NCBI GenBank assembly: GCA_947492575.1 | Contig: CANLNK010000003.1 | Location: forward strand, 248,001 to 312,000 | Length of the DNA: 64,000 bases | Source of the DNA: an uncultured Thalassotalea sp. | Lineage (GTDB): Bacteria > Pseudomonadota > Gammaproteobacteria > Enterobacterales > Alteromonadaceae | Direction of reading: 5' to 3' | Shown: positions 1 to 8,165 of the stretch, piece by piece | How positions within the stretch are numbered: position 1 is the first letter of the stretch | Layout of the letters: every line of letters starts with the position of its first letter | The notes under the pieces: model-generated | The model's input: only the letters and a program-made list of their open reading frames with translations | The model's database searches: none | What the model was told of the DNA's origin: nothing | Translations under genes and position numbers: made by a program

Positions 1-182
1 CTATGCTTTGCTGTTTGGTGATGCCTGTGCATGCTGCCTTGGAATATCGCATCTGGCACGACATTTTGCTTAGCTAAACTCTTTCCAGCTAACTTCGCCT
101 GCTCAAAACCTAGTTCAGACAATTGGTCGTAATTTTCAGCATCAAAACTGGCCTGTCCGTGCCTTACAAGATAAATAACCAT
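1..182 (-). CDS. Histidine phosphatase family protein (partial, C-terminus cut by window edge)
   Basis: The reverse strand reads from an ATG at 182 to the window edge without a stop. The first residues are MVIYLVRHGQASFDAENYDQ, which carry the LVRHG motif of the histidine phosphatase (phosphoglycerate mutase-like) superfamily, where the His is the phospho-acceptor. Only about 60 N-terminal residues are visible, so substrate class cannot be judged. The start lies 2 bases after the stop of the phosphotransferase gene upstream, so it is very probably the last visible gene of the 3361-to-1 operon. A phosphatase next to an ACAD10-type kinase could remove or recycle a phospho-intermediate, but that is inference. 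Confidence 0.8.
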   Translation of the reverse strand, partial: MVIYLVRHGQASFDAENYDQLSELGFEQAKLAGKSLAKQNVVPDAIFQGSMHRHHQTAKH

Positions 183-184
183 GA

Positions 185-1258
185 CTATTTACCTCGCTTC
201 TTAATCGCTTTTTTACATCGCCACATCAAATAATGTACAAAAATCCAAAATCGCTTAAACGCAGGGTTATTTGTTTGTTTATGGTGATACCGATAGTAAA
301 TCTGTTGAACAATACCTGCGAGTCTAAACAGGCCGTAGACTTCGTAAAACGTGAAGTCATTACAATCACTACCTGTTTTTTCAAGGTAATAGTCAATCAC
401 CTGCTGTCTCGTCATCATCCCAGGTAGATGCGTGGGTTGTCGTCGTGTCGATTGCGCCAAGAAATCATCATCAGCTTCAACCCAGTAGGCAAGTGTATTG
501 CCCAAGTCCATCAAGTGATCTCCCAAGGTTGCAAGCTCCCAGTCTAATACACCCAGCACTTTGGTATAGTCTTTGGCATCAAGCACGACATTATCAAATC
601 GAAAATCGTTATGCGTGATACAAATACGCTCTTTATTCGGCATATTTTTTTCGAGCCAATTGATCACAAAACGCCCTGAAGGAACATTCCACGTTTTCGC
701 ATTGCGATATCGTTCGCTCCAGCCTTGAATTTGGCGTTCGGTGTAACCCGCCCCCTTACCAATGGTGTCTAAGCCAGCGGCTTGGTAATCCACTTGGTGT
801 AGTTCGATTAAACAATCGAATACATTTCGGCACATTTGTTCGGTTTTTTCCGGGCTAATCGATAACTCTTTTGGCATGTGCTTGCGCGGAATAATTCCCG
901 TGATCTTCTCCATTACATAGAAGTCAGTACCCAACACATTATCATCATCACAAAAGGCAAGCATTTCAGGGACATAGTTATAGGCTTGCTTGAGGGCTGA
1001 TTGCAGTCGAAACTCTCGCCCCATATCGTGAGCCCCTTTGGCTTTAGTGCCCGCCGGAGCTCTACGCAAAATAAGCGACGTATCTGAATAATCTAAACAA
1101 TAGGTCCAATTTGAAGCGCCACCTGAATATTGAGTAACAACAGGATTACCGGTTAGTTGAGGCAACCGCGCTTTCAACCATTGATCAACAACCTGTTCAT
1201 CCAGCTCTTCACCGGCACGTACATTTTGTGCCTTATCTAATACATTCTGGTCACTCAA
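185..1258 (-). CDS. Phosphotransferase family protein, ACAD10/ACAD11 N-domain-like (LvaA-like)
   Basis: 357-residue protein of the aminoglycoside/choline kinase (APH) fold. The catalytic Brenner loop is ITHNDFRFDN with H216, D218 and N223, followed by the metal-binding D239 in GVLDWELATLGD. This subfamily is the stand-alone equivalent of the kinase domain of ACAD10/ACAD11. Characterised relatives such as Pseudomonas LvaA phosphorylate the hydroxyl of 4-hydroxyacyl-CoA. The start is TTG at 1258, chosen because a GGAG lies 8 bases upstream at the end of the preceding SDR gene. Only 2 bases separate it from the SDR stop, so the genes are co-transcribed. The family assignment is firm; the substrate is inferred from the neighbouring SDR, dehydrogenase and ligase. 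Confidence 0.88.
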   Translation of the reverse strand: MSDQNVLDKAQNVRAGEELDEQVVDQWLKARLPQLTGNPVVTQYSGGASNWTYCLDYSDTSLILRRAPAGTKAKGAHDMGREFRLQSALKQAYNYVPEMLAFCDDDNVLGTDFYVMEKITGIIPRKHMPKELSISPEKTEQMCRNVFDCLIELHQVDYQAAGLDTIGKGAGYTERQIQGWSERYRNAKTWNVPSGRFVINWLEKNMPNKERICITHNDFRFDNVVLDAKDYTKVLGVLDWELATLGDHLMDLGNTLAYWVEADDDFLAQSTRRQPTHLPGMMTRQQVIDYYLEKTGSDCNDFTFYEVYGLFRLAGIVQQIYYRYHHKQTNNPAFKRFWIFVHYLMWRCKKAIKKRGK

Positions 1259-1260
1259 GG

Positions 1261-2133
1261 TTACTGCTCCGCTTTCTTTGGCGTCAGGTTAGGTGGTTGA
1301 TTTGATGCTTGTTTCGCACGACTCACCATCTTGGCAGTGCTCGCAATTACCCGATTCAAATAGGTATTAAATGGCAGAAACTTTTTCATTAAGTAAGCTA
1401 ACTTGCCCTGTTTATGAGTCAAGATTAGAAAACGTTTGTCTTGCGCTTGTTGGTATACGCTATGTGCAACTTCTTCAGCAGTCATTTCGGCTTTAGCAAA
1501 TAAACGATTAACGCTTTCCTTCATGATAGGCTCACTCGTTTTCATTGACTCGTTTAAGTGCGTTTTGAAAAAACTAGGACAAACCACGCTAATGTCAATA
1601 TTGTCACTGGCAAGCTCGAGTTTCATGGTCTCAGAAAAAGAAACCACTGCCGCTTTTACCGCGTTATAACTTCCCATCAACGGTACAGGCGTCACCCCAG
1701 CTTGAGAAGCGACATTGATAAAATAGCCATGGCCTTGCTCGCGAAAAACATCAACGAACACTTGGCTCACCTGCACCATACCAAATAAATTAATATTAAA
1801 GACCCACTGCCACTGCTCGAGTGACTCACTTTTTAACGAGCCTCCCGTTGCAACACCAGCGTTATTAATCACAATATCAACCCCTTGCCACTCACGCATT
1901 AATAGCGCTTGAGTCGACTTTATTTGGCCAATCTTCGTGATGTCGCATTCACTAAATAGCGCTTCTGCGCCAAGTGCTTTAAGCTCATTAACGGTTTCTT
2001 GTCCGCGTTCTTTATGGATGTCGGCAATACAAATGTGCAAAGGCGTGTTGTTATTTTGATGGTGCTTCGCCCAACAAAGCGCCATTGCTTTGCCAAATCC
2101 CGTCGCGCCACCAGTGATCAATAATCTCGTCAT
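1261..2133 (-). CDS. SDR family NAD(P)-dependent oxidoreductase
   Basis: 290-residue classical short-chain dehydrogenase. It has the nucleotide-binding TGGATGFGKA at residues 7-16, the NNAG structural motif at 90-93, catalytic S143, and Y156-x-x-x-K160 in SYNAVK. A basic C-terminal tail of about 30 residues extends beyond the usual domain. It lies between an acyl-CoA dehydrogenase (7-base gap) and the phosphotransferase (2-base gap), so it belongs to the same transcript. In the levulinate pathway the SDR (LvaD) makes the 4-hydroxyacyl-CoA that the kinase then phosphorylates; an equivalent role here is inference. A short-chain alcohol or 3-hydroxyacyl oxidation is the alternative. Confidence 0.88.
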   Translation of the reverse strand: MTRLLITGGATGFGKAMALCWAKHHQNNNTPLHICIADIHKERGQETVNELKALGAEALFSECDITKIGQIKSTQALLMREWQGVDIVINNAGVATGGSLKSESLEQWQWVFNINLFGMVQVSQVFVDVFREQGHGYFINVASQAGVTPVPLMGSYNAVKAAVVSFSETMKLELASDNIDISVVCPSFFKTHLNESMKTSEPIMKESVNRLFAKAEMTAEEVAHSVYQQAQDKRFLILTHKQGKLAYLMKKFLPFNTYLNRVIASTAKMVSRAKQASNQPPNLTPKKAEQ

Positions 2134-2140
2134 ATGAACC

Positions 2141-3361
2141 CTATCGATATTTTTTTAATTCTAAGCGTGAAACCATTCCCATGTGCACTTCGTCTGGGCC
2201 ATCCGCCAATCGCAACATTCTTGCCATGGCACTAAACGTAGAAAGCGGGAAATCGTCTGATACGCCCGCCCCACCGTGCATTTGAATTGCCATATCACTC
2301 ACCATTTGCAACATATTTGGTACTACAAACTTAATTGCTGATATCTCAGTCATGGCTTGCTTGACACCCAAATTATCAATTTTCCAAGCGGCGTTTAGCG
2401 TGAGAAGCCTTGCTTGATCAATCGCCATTCTCGCTTGGGCTATGCGCTCCAAGTTGCCACCAAGTTTGATAATAGGTTTGCCAAATGCAACGCGCTCCAT
2501 ACCTCGTTTGATCATCAACTCAAGACAACGCTCTGCCGCACCAATCGCTCGCATGCAATGATGAATACGACCTGGTCCCAATCGGCCTTGAGCGATCGCA
2601 AACCCTTTCCCCATACCCATAATAAGATTTTCTTTAGGCACTCTTACATCTGTAAAGTGCATTTCACCATGCCCGTATGGCGCATCGAAATCTTGACTGG
2701 CAGTTAGCATTCGTTTTATTTCAACGCCAGGAGTATCTAGCGGCACAAGAACCATGGCGTGTTGGTTGTGCTTGTCATTTTCAGGATTAGACAAACCCAT
2801 AAAAATAGCAATTTTTGCATCTGGGTGACCTAAACCTGTTGTCCACCACTTCTTACCGTTAATCACTAATTCTTCGCCATCTGCTTCGATGCGTGCTTCC
2901 ATGTTAGTTGCATCTGATGAAGCGACGTCAGGTTCAGTCATACCAAAAACAGAACGAATCTCGCCCGCCAATAAAGGCGTTAGCCATTTCTCTTTCTGAT
3001 GGTCACTACCGAAGTGATATAAGACTTCCATGTTGCCAGTGTCTGGTGCATTACAATTAAAAATCTCTGGCGCAAAAATCACTTTACCTGTTTCTTCAGC
3101 AATAGGGGCGTACTCTAAACAACTTAGCCCTTGTCCCAAGGTTTCATCAGGTAGAAATAAATTCCAAAGCCCTTGTGCTTTAGCTTTTTCTTTCAACGCC
3201 TTGATGGCTTCTGGCACTTGCCATTGCGTCCAATCACCACCGGGATTCAATCGATGGTTTTCAGCAATAATCTCTTGCTCTACTGGGAATACATGTTCAG
3301 CCATAAAGGCTTTAATACGCGTAACATAATCTTGCGTCTTGGCACTGGTTTGAAAATCCAC
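2141..3361 (-). CDS. Acyl-CoA dehydrogenase, ACAD11-like (LvaC-like)
   Basis: 406-residue FAD-dependent acyl-CoA dehydrogenase with the three classical domains. The FAD/substrate signature FGMTEPDVASSDA lies near residue 140, the beta-domain NGKKWWTTG near 170, and the C-terminal helical domain contains QMHGGAGVSDDFPLS. The 406-residue length and these motifs match the dehydrogenase half of ACAD11 and its bacterial partners. The start is GTG at 3361 with AGGAG six bases upstream. It is the first gene of a minus-strand operon (dehydrogenase, SDR, phosphotransferase, phosphatase) that diverges from a LysR gene. In the related pathway this enzyme processes the 4-phosphoacyl-CoA. Confidence 0.9.
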   Translation of the reverse strand: MDFQTSAKTQDYVTRIKAFMAEHVFPVEQEIIAENHRLNPGGDWTQWQVPEAIKALKEKAKAQGLWNLFLPDETLGQGLSCLEYAPIAEETGKVIFAPEIFNCNAPDTGNMEVLYHFGSDHQKEKWLTPLLAGEIRSVFGMTEPDVASSDATNMEARIEADGEELVINGKKWWTTGLGHPDAKIAIFMGLSNPENDKHNQHAMVLVPLDTPGVEIKRMLTASQDFDAPYGHGEMHFTDVRVPKENLIMGMGKGFAIAQGRLGPGRIHHCMRAIGAAERCLELMIKRGMERVAFGKPIIKLGGNLERIAQARMAIDQARLLTLNAAWKIDNLGVKQAMTEISAIKFVVPNMLQMVSDMAIQMHGGAGVSDDFPLSTFSAMARMLRLADGPDEVHMGMVSRLELKKYR

Positions 3362-3384
3362 TTGGTGCTCCTAATTAATAACAA

Positions 3385-3458
3385 ATTCATTGATAGCTTT
3401 AGCCTAACGCATCAAATACAATGAATGAAATGAAGTTTATTGATACCATACAATGAAT
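3385..3458. promoter_or_regulatory. Divergent promoter region with three CAATGAAT repeats
   Basis: The intergenic region between the acyl-CoA dehydrogenase and the LysR gene contains CAATGAAT at 3419-3426 and 3451-3458, and the inverted copy ATTCATTG at 3385-3392. Inverted and direct half-sites between a LysR gene and its divergent target are the usual layout of a LysR recognition/activation site. That this regulator binds here is inference. The copy at 3451-3458 supports a LysR start at 3482 rather than a TTG further upstream. Confidence 0.45.
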
Positions 3459-3481
3459 TCCATTCAACACAAGATGATGTA

Positions 3482-4393
3482 ATGCTGGCTGACAAACAAT
3501 TACAACAACTCGATTTTAATTTACTTAAGGTATTCGAAGCCCTGTATATCGAGCGCAACATGACCCAAGCTGCCAAAGTGCTTTTTGTCAGCCCGTCAGC
3601 GGTCAGCCACGCAGTAAAAAGGTTAAGGGAAGCGCTTGGTGATGAGTTGTTTGTCCGCAAAGGCACAAATATGGAGCCAACCTCTTCATGCCAACAAATT
3701 GCCCCACAAGTAATTGAATTGATGGCCAAGCTTAGGTCGGTATTACAAAGCTGTGGCGAATATGATTTAGCAAAGAGTCAGCAAACTTTCACCCTCGCTA
3801 TTCACGAAGCACTCGAAGCGTTGATACTGCCCAATATTCAGCAAGCAATTAACCATCATGCACCTTTGGCAAGAATCAAAAGCATTAAACTCAATCGGGA
3901 AAATGTTGCTCGTCAATTAGCAAACCGACAAGTGGACGTTGTGATTGATGTAGCTAGGGCACTCAAAATGCCAATCAAGCACCAACCTTTATCAGATGAT
4001 CACTTTGCTATTTTAATGGCCAAGGCATATGCGCCCGAAGCAAAACTCAGTAAAGACGACTACTTTCAACGTCAGCACATTGCTGTCTCGAATAGAAGTG
4101 ATGGCGATGTCGTCGAAGACATCGCTTTTTTACAACTCGGTTTGAATCGTCAAATAAAAACCCGTTGCCAAAACTACCACTCAGCAAAAGCTCTATTAAA
4201 AGGCACCGATTATTTGTTAACACTACCGTCTATGATTGCTAAAGAGTTAATCGATGAGTCTCTTACCATTGTCGAACTGCCCGTCCAACTGCCAAAAGTT
4301 GCTACGCATTTGTACTGGCATCAAGATACAGAACAAGATCCTGCTATTGTTTGGTTAAGACAAACTGTTCAAGCTGCTTTCACTCCGAGGTAG
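3482..4393 (+). CDS. LysR family transcriptional regulator
   Basis: 303-residue LysR-type regulator. The N-terminal winged helix-turn-helix reads through LLKVFEALYIERNMTQAAKV and SPSAVSHAVKRLREALGDELFVRKG, followed by a substrate-binding domain of about 200 residues. The ATG at 3482 was chosen. A TTG at 3440 is in frame but would add 14 residues ahead of the conserved start and would run over a putative operator repeat. The gene is divergent from the acyl-CoA dehydrogenase operon, which is its most likely target. Its 3' end overlaps the convergent carrier gene by 39 bases. The protein resembles the second LysR of this window in its C-terminal half (both have a VDVVIDV segment and an HMYWH/HLYWH motif), so the pair may be paralogues. 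Confidence 0.9.
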   Translation: MLADKQLQQLDFNLLKVFEALYIERNMTQAAKVLFVSPSAVSHAVKRLREALGDELFVRKGTNMEPTSSCQQIAPQVIELMAKLRSVLQSCGEYDLAKSQQTFTLAIHEALEALILPNIQQAINHHAPLARIKSIKLNRENVARQLANRQVDVVIDVARALKMPIKHQPLSDDHFAILMAKAYAPEAKLSKDDYFQRQHIAVSNRSDGDVVEDIAFLQLGLNRQIKTRCQNYHSAKALLKGTDYLLTLPSMIAKELIDESLTIVELPVQLPKVATHLYWHQDTEQDPAIVWLRQTVQAAFTPR

Positions 4394-5242
4394 TCTTATT
4401 TTTGCGGCTATCACCAGCAGCGCGGCGCCAATGTACATGGTAATTCCGTACACACCGGCAGGCAGTGCCAATGAAGACTGAGATAAAAATGATAGCGATA
4501 TTAATATCGCCAAGGTCGCATTTTGAATGCCAATTTCAATGGCTAATGTTAGCGAGTCTTGCCATGTCAACTGCTGAACTTTAGCAAGCGCCAAACCCAG
4601 CAAAATGGTGAATAAATTCAGTGCTAAACACACCCAAAAAAGCTGTAAAAAGGATTCTGTTAGCTGTGCTTTTTCCTGAACTAAAATTGCGATAATCATG
4701 ACTAACATAAAGAGTGATGACCCCTTTCGAAAATAGGGTTCGGCGCGCTCTGCAAATACTTGCCACTGATGCCTTAAAGTCATGCCTATCGCTATCGGAA
4801 TTAACGTTAAAGCCATTAAACTCAGTGAAGCATTTACCAGTGAAAAGTCGGTCGCAGCTTCGCCATTAAAATATTGATAGACCATCGCAATTAACCAAGG
4901 CGTGGTTACGATGCCAACAAGCGTACAACAGGCAGTGAGTGTAACGGATAACGCGAGATTAGCCCGACATAACTGGCTAATAACATTGGACATAGTTCCG
5001 CCAGGACAAGCAGCTAAAATCATTAAACCAATTGCCATTTCGGAGCTAAGTTCAAAAATAAAACACAAGCAAAAAGCGACAATGGGAAGCAGCAACAACT
5101 GACCAAATAAGCCAGTCGCTACTGCTTTGGGGAGTCGAAATAATCGCGTAAAATCAGCAATTGTTAAACTTAATCCCATACCGAGCATAATGATTGCGAT
5201 GGCAGCAGGTAATAATATTTGTGTAAGAACAGATTCGGTCAT
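4355..5242 (-). CDS. Bile acid:sodium symporter (BASS) family transporter
   Basis: 295-residue very hydrophobic inner-membrane protein with about ten membrane segments. The family features are GLSLTIADFTRLFRLPKAV at residues 23-41, the AACPGGTMSNVISQLCRANL motif at about 77-96 and a late EIGIQNATLAILISLS segment, the last two being the crossed sodium-binding helices of BASS carriers. These transporters import organic anions (bile acids, pyruvate, pantothenate or ketoacids) with sodium. The ATG overlaps the stop of the acyl-CoA synthetase by four bases (ATGA), so synthesis is translationally coupled. Uptake of the carboxylate that the ligase activates is a reasonable inference. Confidence 0.88.
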   Translation of the reverse strand: MTESVLTQILLPAAIAIIMLGMGLSLTIADFTRLFRLPKAVATGLFGQLLLLPIVAFCLCFIFELSSEMAIGLMILAACPGGTMSNVISQLCRANLALSVTLTACCTLVGIVTTPWLIAMVYQYFNGEAATDFSLVNASLSLMALTLIPIAIGMTLRHQWQVFAERAEPYFRKGSSLFMLVMIIAILVQEKAQLTESFLQLFWVCLALNLFTILLGLALAKVQQLTWQDSLTLAIEIGIQNATLAILISLSFLSQSSLALPAGVYGITMYIGAALLVIAAKIRLPRSESSLNSLS

Positions 5243-7266
5243 GCAACACGTTCACCCTGTGAAGTTTGAAGAGTAGAAGCCTGCTCAAATTGGTAATGAA
5301 AAGAGAAGTTTGCTAGCGCCTCCTCTACCTCTGCTCTTGTACTTTCAGCTTTTTCACTCAAAGATATCACTGCAGAGATACCAAATTGCTTACTTGGGCT
5401 AGCGCTCACTCGAATATCTTCACTCGCTATCCCATCAATTTTTGTGAGGACTGCGTCGACAACCGACTCAACTTGATAGCAGTTGAGCTGAGGTTTGAAT
5501 ATTTTACCAATCGCCGTTGTTGGCATTTCACTAAGCGCAATCACCTGTTTTGGCGTTGCTGCGCGTTCTGGAATATGTTGACTAACATAAGCCAAAATTT
5601 CGGCTTCAGAAGCCTGTTGATGCTCAGCATAAGTCACATAAAGCACTGGTACCTCGCCTGCGTATGCATCTGGACGCCCTACAGCGGCGGCTAAAGAGAC
5701 AGCAGGATGTCTACTGGCTATATCTTCAATCATTTTTGGATCAATGTTATGTCCACCGCGGATGATAAGCTCTTTTTGACGCCCTGCGAGCGACAAATAA
5801 CCGTGTTGATCTAAACAACCTAAATCACCTGTACGAAAATATCGTTTATCCTTGGCGTACTCATCAGGCAAAGTAATCCAGCTTTGTTCATTGTGGCTTG
5901 GCTCTAAATAACCTTGGAACACATTGGGCCCTGCAACAACAATTTCTCCAACTTGGTCAATGTCACATACTTCAACCAATTCACCCTGTTCGTCGATGTT
6001 CGCAATCTTCAAATCAAGTGCTGGCAAAGGTAACCCAACAGATTGCCGCACCGCGATGTCATTGATTGGCATTAAGCTACTCACTGCTGTTGTCTCTGTC
6101 GCGCCATAGCCTTCAACCAGTGGGATCCCCAACTTTTCAATAAAGTTTTGCTTAAGTACTGGTGATAAAGGCGCTGCTCCACTGATTGCCAACTTCATCT
6201 TTAAATCACTTAGGTTGAGTTGATCTTCATTTCCTAGTGACTCAACAACTGCGGCGTAAACGGTAGGCACCGCCATCATGACGGACACATCAAAATGAAT
6301 GAGCAATTCCACTAAATTTGGTAATACATGAGCACTGCGAAAGCCCGCAGGGCCTGCCATCAGAATAGTTACGCCAGCCATGACCGACCCTAATCCCGTG
6401 GCATTAGCAGCATTTACATGAAATATCGGCAAGCCAACAAGCATTGTATCGCCTTGGCTAAGTGGTAAAACCAAGTTCACCTGTTTGGCGTTGGATAATT
6501 GATTGAGCTGACTTTGTTTCGCTAGCTTAGGTAACCCTGTTGTACCACCCGTGTGGAAATAAGCTGCAGTAGTTTGTTGCGAAGGTAGCTCACCGACAAA
6601 ACGTTCACTATCAACATCACTCAACCATTGGTGAAAGTCATATACGGGCACTTTGTCAGGTGTTTGTTCGTTGTCGCCGAACAAGCTAATAACAGCTCTG
6701 AGTGTCGGTACTTTGTCTTTTATGCTTTGCACCTTTGGCCAAATATCACTCCCCGGAACAGGACCTAACGCGATTAAGACCTCTGACTTTGCGGTATTCA
6801 TAATTTCGGCAATGATATCAGCTTCTAGCATAGGGTTTATTGGGTTAGCTACACCGACCGTCTCTGCCCCCCAAAGTGCGCTGTATGTTTCAGGGAAGTT
6901 GGGCAACAATAAACTCACTACACTACCGGAATTAAGCCCCAAACCCACCAGAGCATTGGCGACTTGTGTTACTTGAACAGCCAGTTGGTTATAGGTCACC
7001 TCTCGATAGGGTTGAGCAAACGATTTCCCCTTAACAAGCTTTACGCCTTGATGAATTAAACGCTTTTTAAAAGGTATCTTTTTCGGACCTAAGCATTGGC
7101 CATCAAGTAGGTACTTGATAGCCACTTGATCGCCATACTGACTCGCCGCCTGCTTTACTGATGAGTAAACGCATTGTGGCAGCTGAGCACTTTCTAAAGC
7201 TGTGATATCAAGTGCTGCCATCTGTTCCGCGGTGATTATCGATTGCGTATTTGTCAACCCCATCAT
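5239..7266 (-). CDS. Acyl-CoA synthetase (AMP-binding family), LvaE-like
   Basis: 675-residue ANL-superfamily ligase that activates a carboxylic acid to its CoA thioester via an acyl-adenylate. It carries the P-loop HTGGTTGLPK around residue 235, the VEGYGATETT A5 motif, the FRTGDLG A7 motif and GRQKELIIRGGHNIDP near the hinge, followed by the mobile C-terminal domain with the catalytic-lysine region TAIGKIFKP. The ATG at 7266 was chosen because GGAGTAAAGG lies just upstream, inside the end of the aldolase gene; a longer in-frame reading to 7335 would overlap that gene by 64 bases. A roughly 60-residue tail follows the catalytic domain. It is likely the entry enzyme of the catabolic island. 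Confidence 0.9.
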   Translation of the reverse strand: MMGLTNTQSIITAEQMAALDITALESAQLPQCVYSSVKQAASQYGDQVAIKYLLDGQCLGPKKIPFKKRLIHQGVKLVKGKSFAQPYREVTYNQLAVQVTQVANALVGLGLNSGSVVSLLLPNFPETYSALWGAETVGVANPINPMLEADIIAEIMNTAKSEVLIALGPVPGSDIWPKVQSIKDKVPTLRAVISLFGDNEQTPDKVPVYDFHQWLSDVDSERFVGELPSQQTTAAYFHTGGTTGLPKLAKQSQLNQLSNAKQVNLVLPLSQGDTMLVGLPIFHVNAANATGLGSVMAGVTILMAGPAGFRSAHVLPNLVELLIHFDVSVMMAVPTVYAAVVESLGNEDQLNLSDLKMKLAISGAAPLSPVLKQNFIEKLGIPLVEGYGATETTAVSSLMPINDIAVRQSVGLPLPALDLKIANIDEQGELVEVCDIDQVGEIVVAGPNVFQGYLEPSHNEQSWITLPDEYAKDKRYFRTGDLGCLDQHGYLSLAGRQKELIIRGGHNIDPKMIEDIASRHPAVSLAAAVGRPDAYAGEVPVLYVTYAEHQQASEAEILAYVSQHIPERAATPKQVIALSEMPTTAIGKIFKPQLNCYQVESVVDAVLTKIDGIASEDIRVSASPSKQFGISAVISLSEKAESTRAEVEEALANFSFHYQFEQASTLQTSQGERVA

Positions 7267-7271
7267 TACCT

Positions 7272-8075
7272 TTACTCCAAAAAGCTTGAGTCTTGGGCAA
7301 AAACGCGTTGATAAAGCGGTTGGAAATTGCCCCAAGTAACAAGTTCTGAGGCATTTACTTGACGGGTTTTCATTGCCGTATCGTGGTCAACTTCAATCAA
7401 GTCTCCCACCGCTTGGGCAAGTAATTGACTGTGGCAACAACTATCCATCATCACAAAATTTGCAGCGGCTGCATCAACTGATGTACCTACCGTGAGTAAA
7501 CCGTGATTTTGTAAAATAACAGCACTATTATCGTTGAGCGCTTCGGCAATCATATCGCCTTCTTCAGTCTCAGCGACGACCCCCGTGAAAGTATCGAGTA
7601 CCGCGTGATTTTGATAGAACTGGCAAGCATCCTGTGAAATCGGTTTCAATGGTTGTCCTAGCGCTGAGAACGCACGACCATAAGTCGTATGAGCATGGGC
7701 AACAGCATTAACATCTGGACGAGCATGATGGATACGTGAATGAATAGCAAATGCCGCGTTATTAATTGGAAAGTGGCCTTCTACGATATTTCCTTGGTGA
7801 TCAACTCGTACCAAATCAGACGCTTTTATATGAGCAAAGTGAATAGCCAAAGGGTTTACCCAAAAAGTCTCAGGGTCAATACAGTCTCGAACAGTGATAT
7901 GCCCAGCTAAACCTTCGTCAAACCCGTACATTGCAAAAACGCGAAACGCTGCTGCTAAGCGCTGCTTTTCGTACTGCTGCTGTTGTGTCTTATCATCAAA
8001 TTGCGGTGGACGAGGTACCTTGAATTGCTTGTCACCACGTGTCGCTTGCTGTATTTGTGCTTCAATATTGTTCAT
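7272..8075 (-). CDS. Class II aldolase/adducin family protein
   Basis: 267-residue protein of the class II aldolase/adducin fold. The metal-binding histidines are in AHAHTTYGRAF (around residues 127-130) and NHGLLTVG (around 193), and GHITVRDCIDPETFWVNP precedes them. Families include fuculose-phosphate aldolase and ribulose-5-phosphate epimerase, but many members beside acyl-CoA genes have no proven substrate. The gene is first in a three-gene operon with the acyl-CoA synthetase and the BASS carrier, and is divergent from the second LysR gene. Retro-aldol cleavage of a branched or hydroxylated acid is possible but unproven. Confidence 0.85.
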   Translation of the reverse strand: MNNIEAQIQQATRGDKQFKVPRPPQFDDKTQQQQYEKQRLAAAFRVFAMYGFDEGLAGHITVRDCIDPETFWVNPLAIHFAHIKASDLVRVDHQGNIVEGHFPINNAAFAIHSRIHHARPDVNAVAHAHTTYGRAFSALGQPLKPISQDACQFYQNHAVLDTFTGVVAETEEGDMIAEALNDNSAVILQNHGLLTVGTSVDAAAANFVMMDSCCHSQLLAQAVGDLIEVDHDTAMKTRQVNASELVTWGNFQPLYQRVFAQDSSFLE

Positions 8076-8165
8076 AGACTTGTCTTCTTTTTATACGATT
8101 GACTTCAGTCTACATAGCCTCTTAATATAACCTCAAATGATACAAAATTATAAAAATACATAAAT

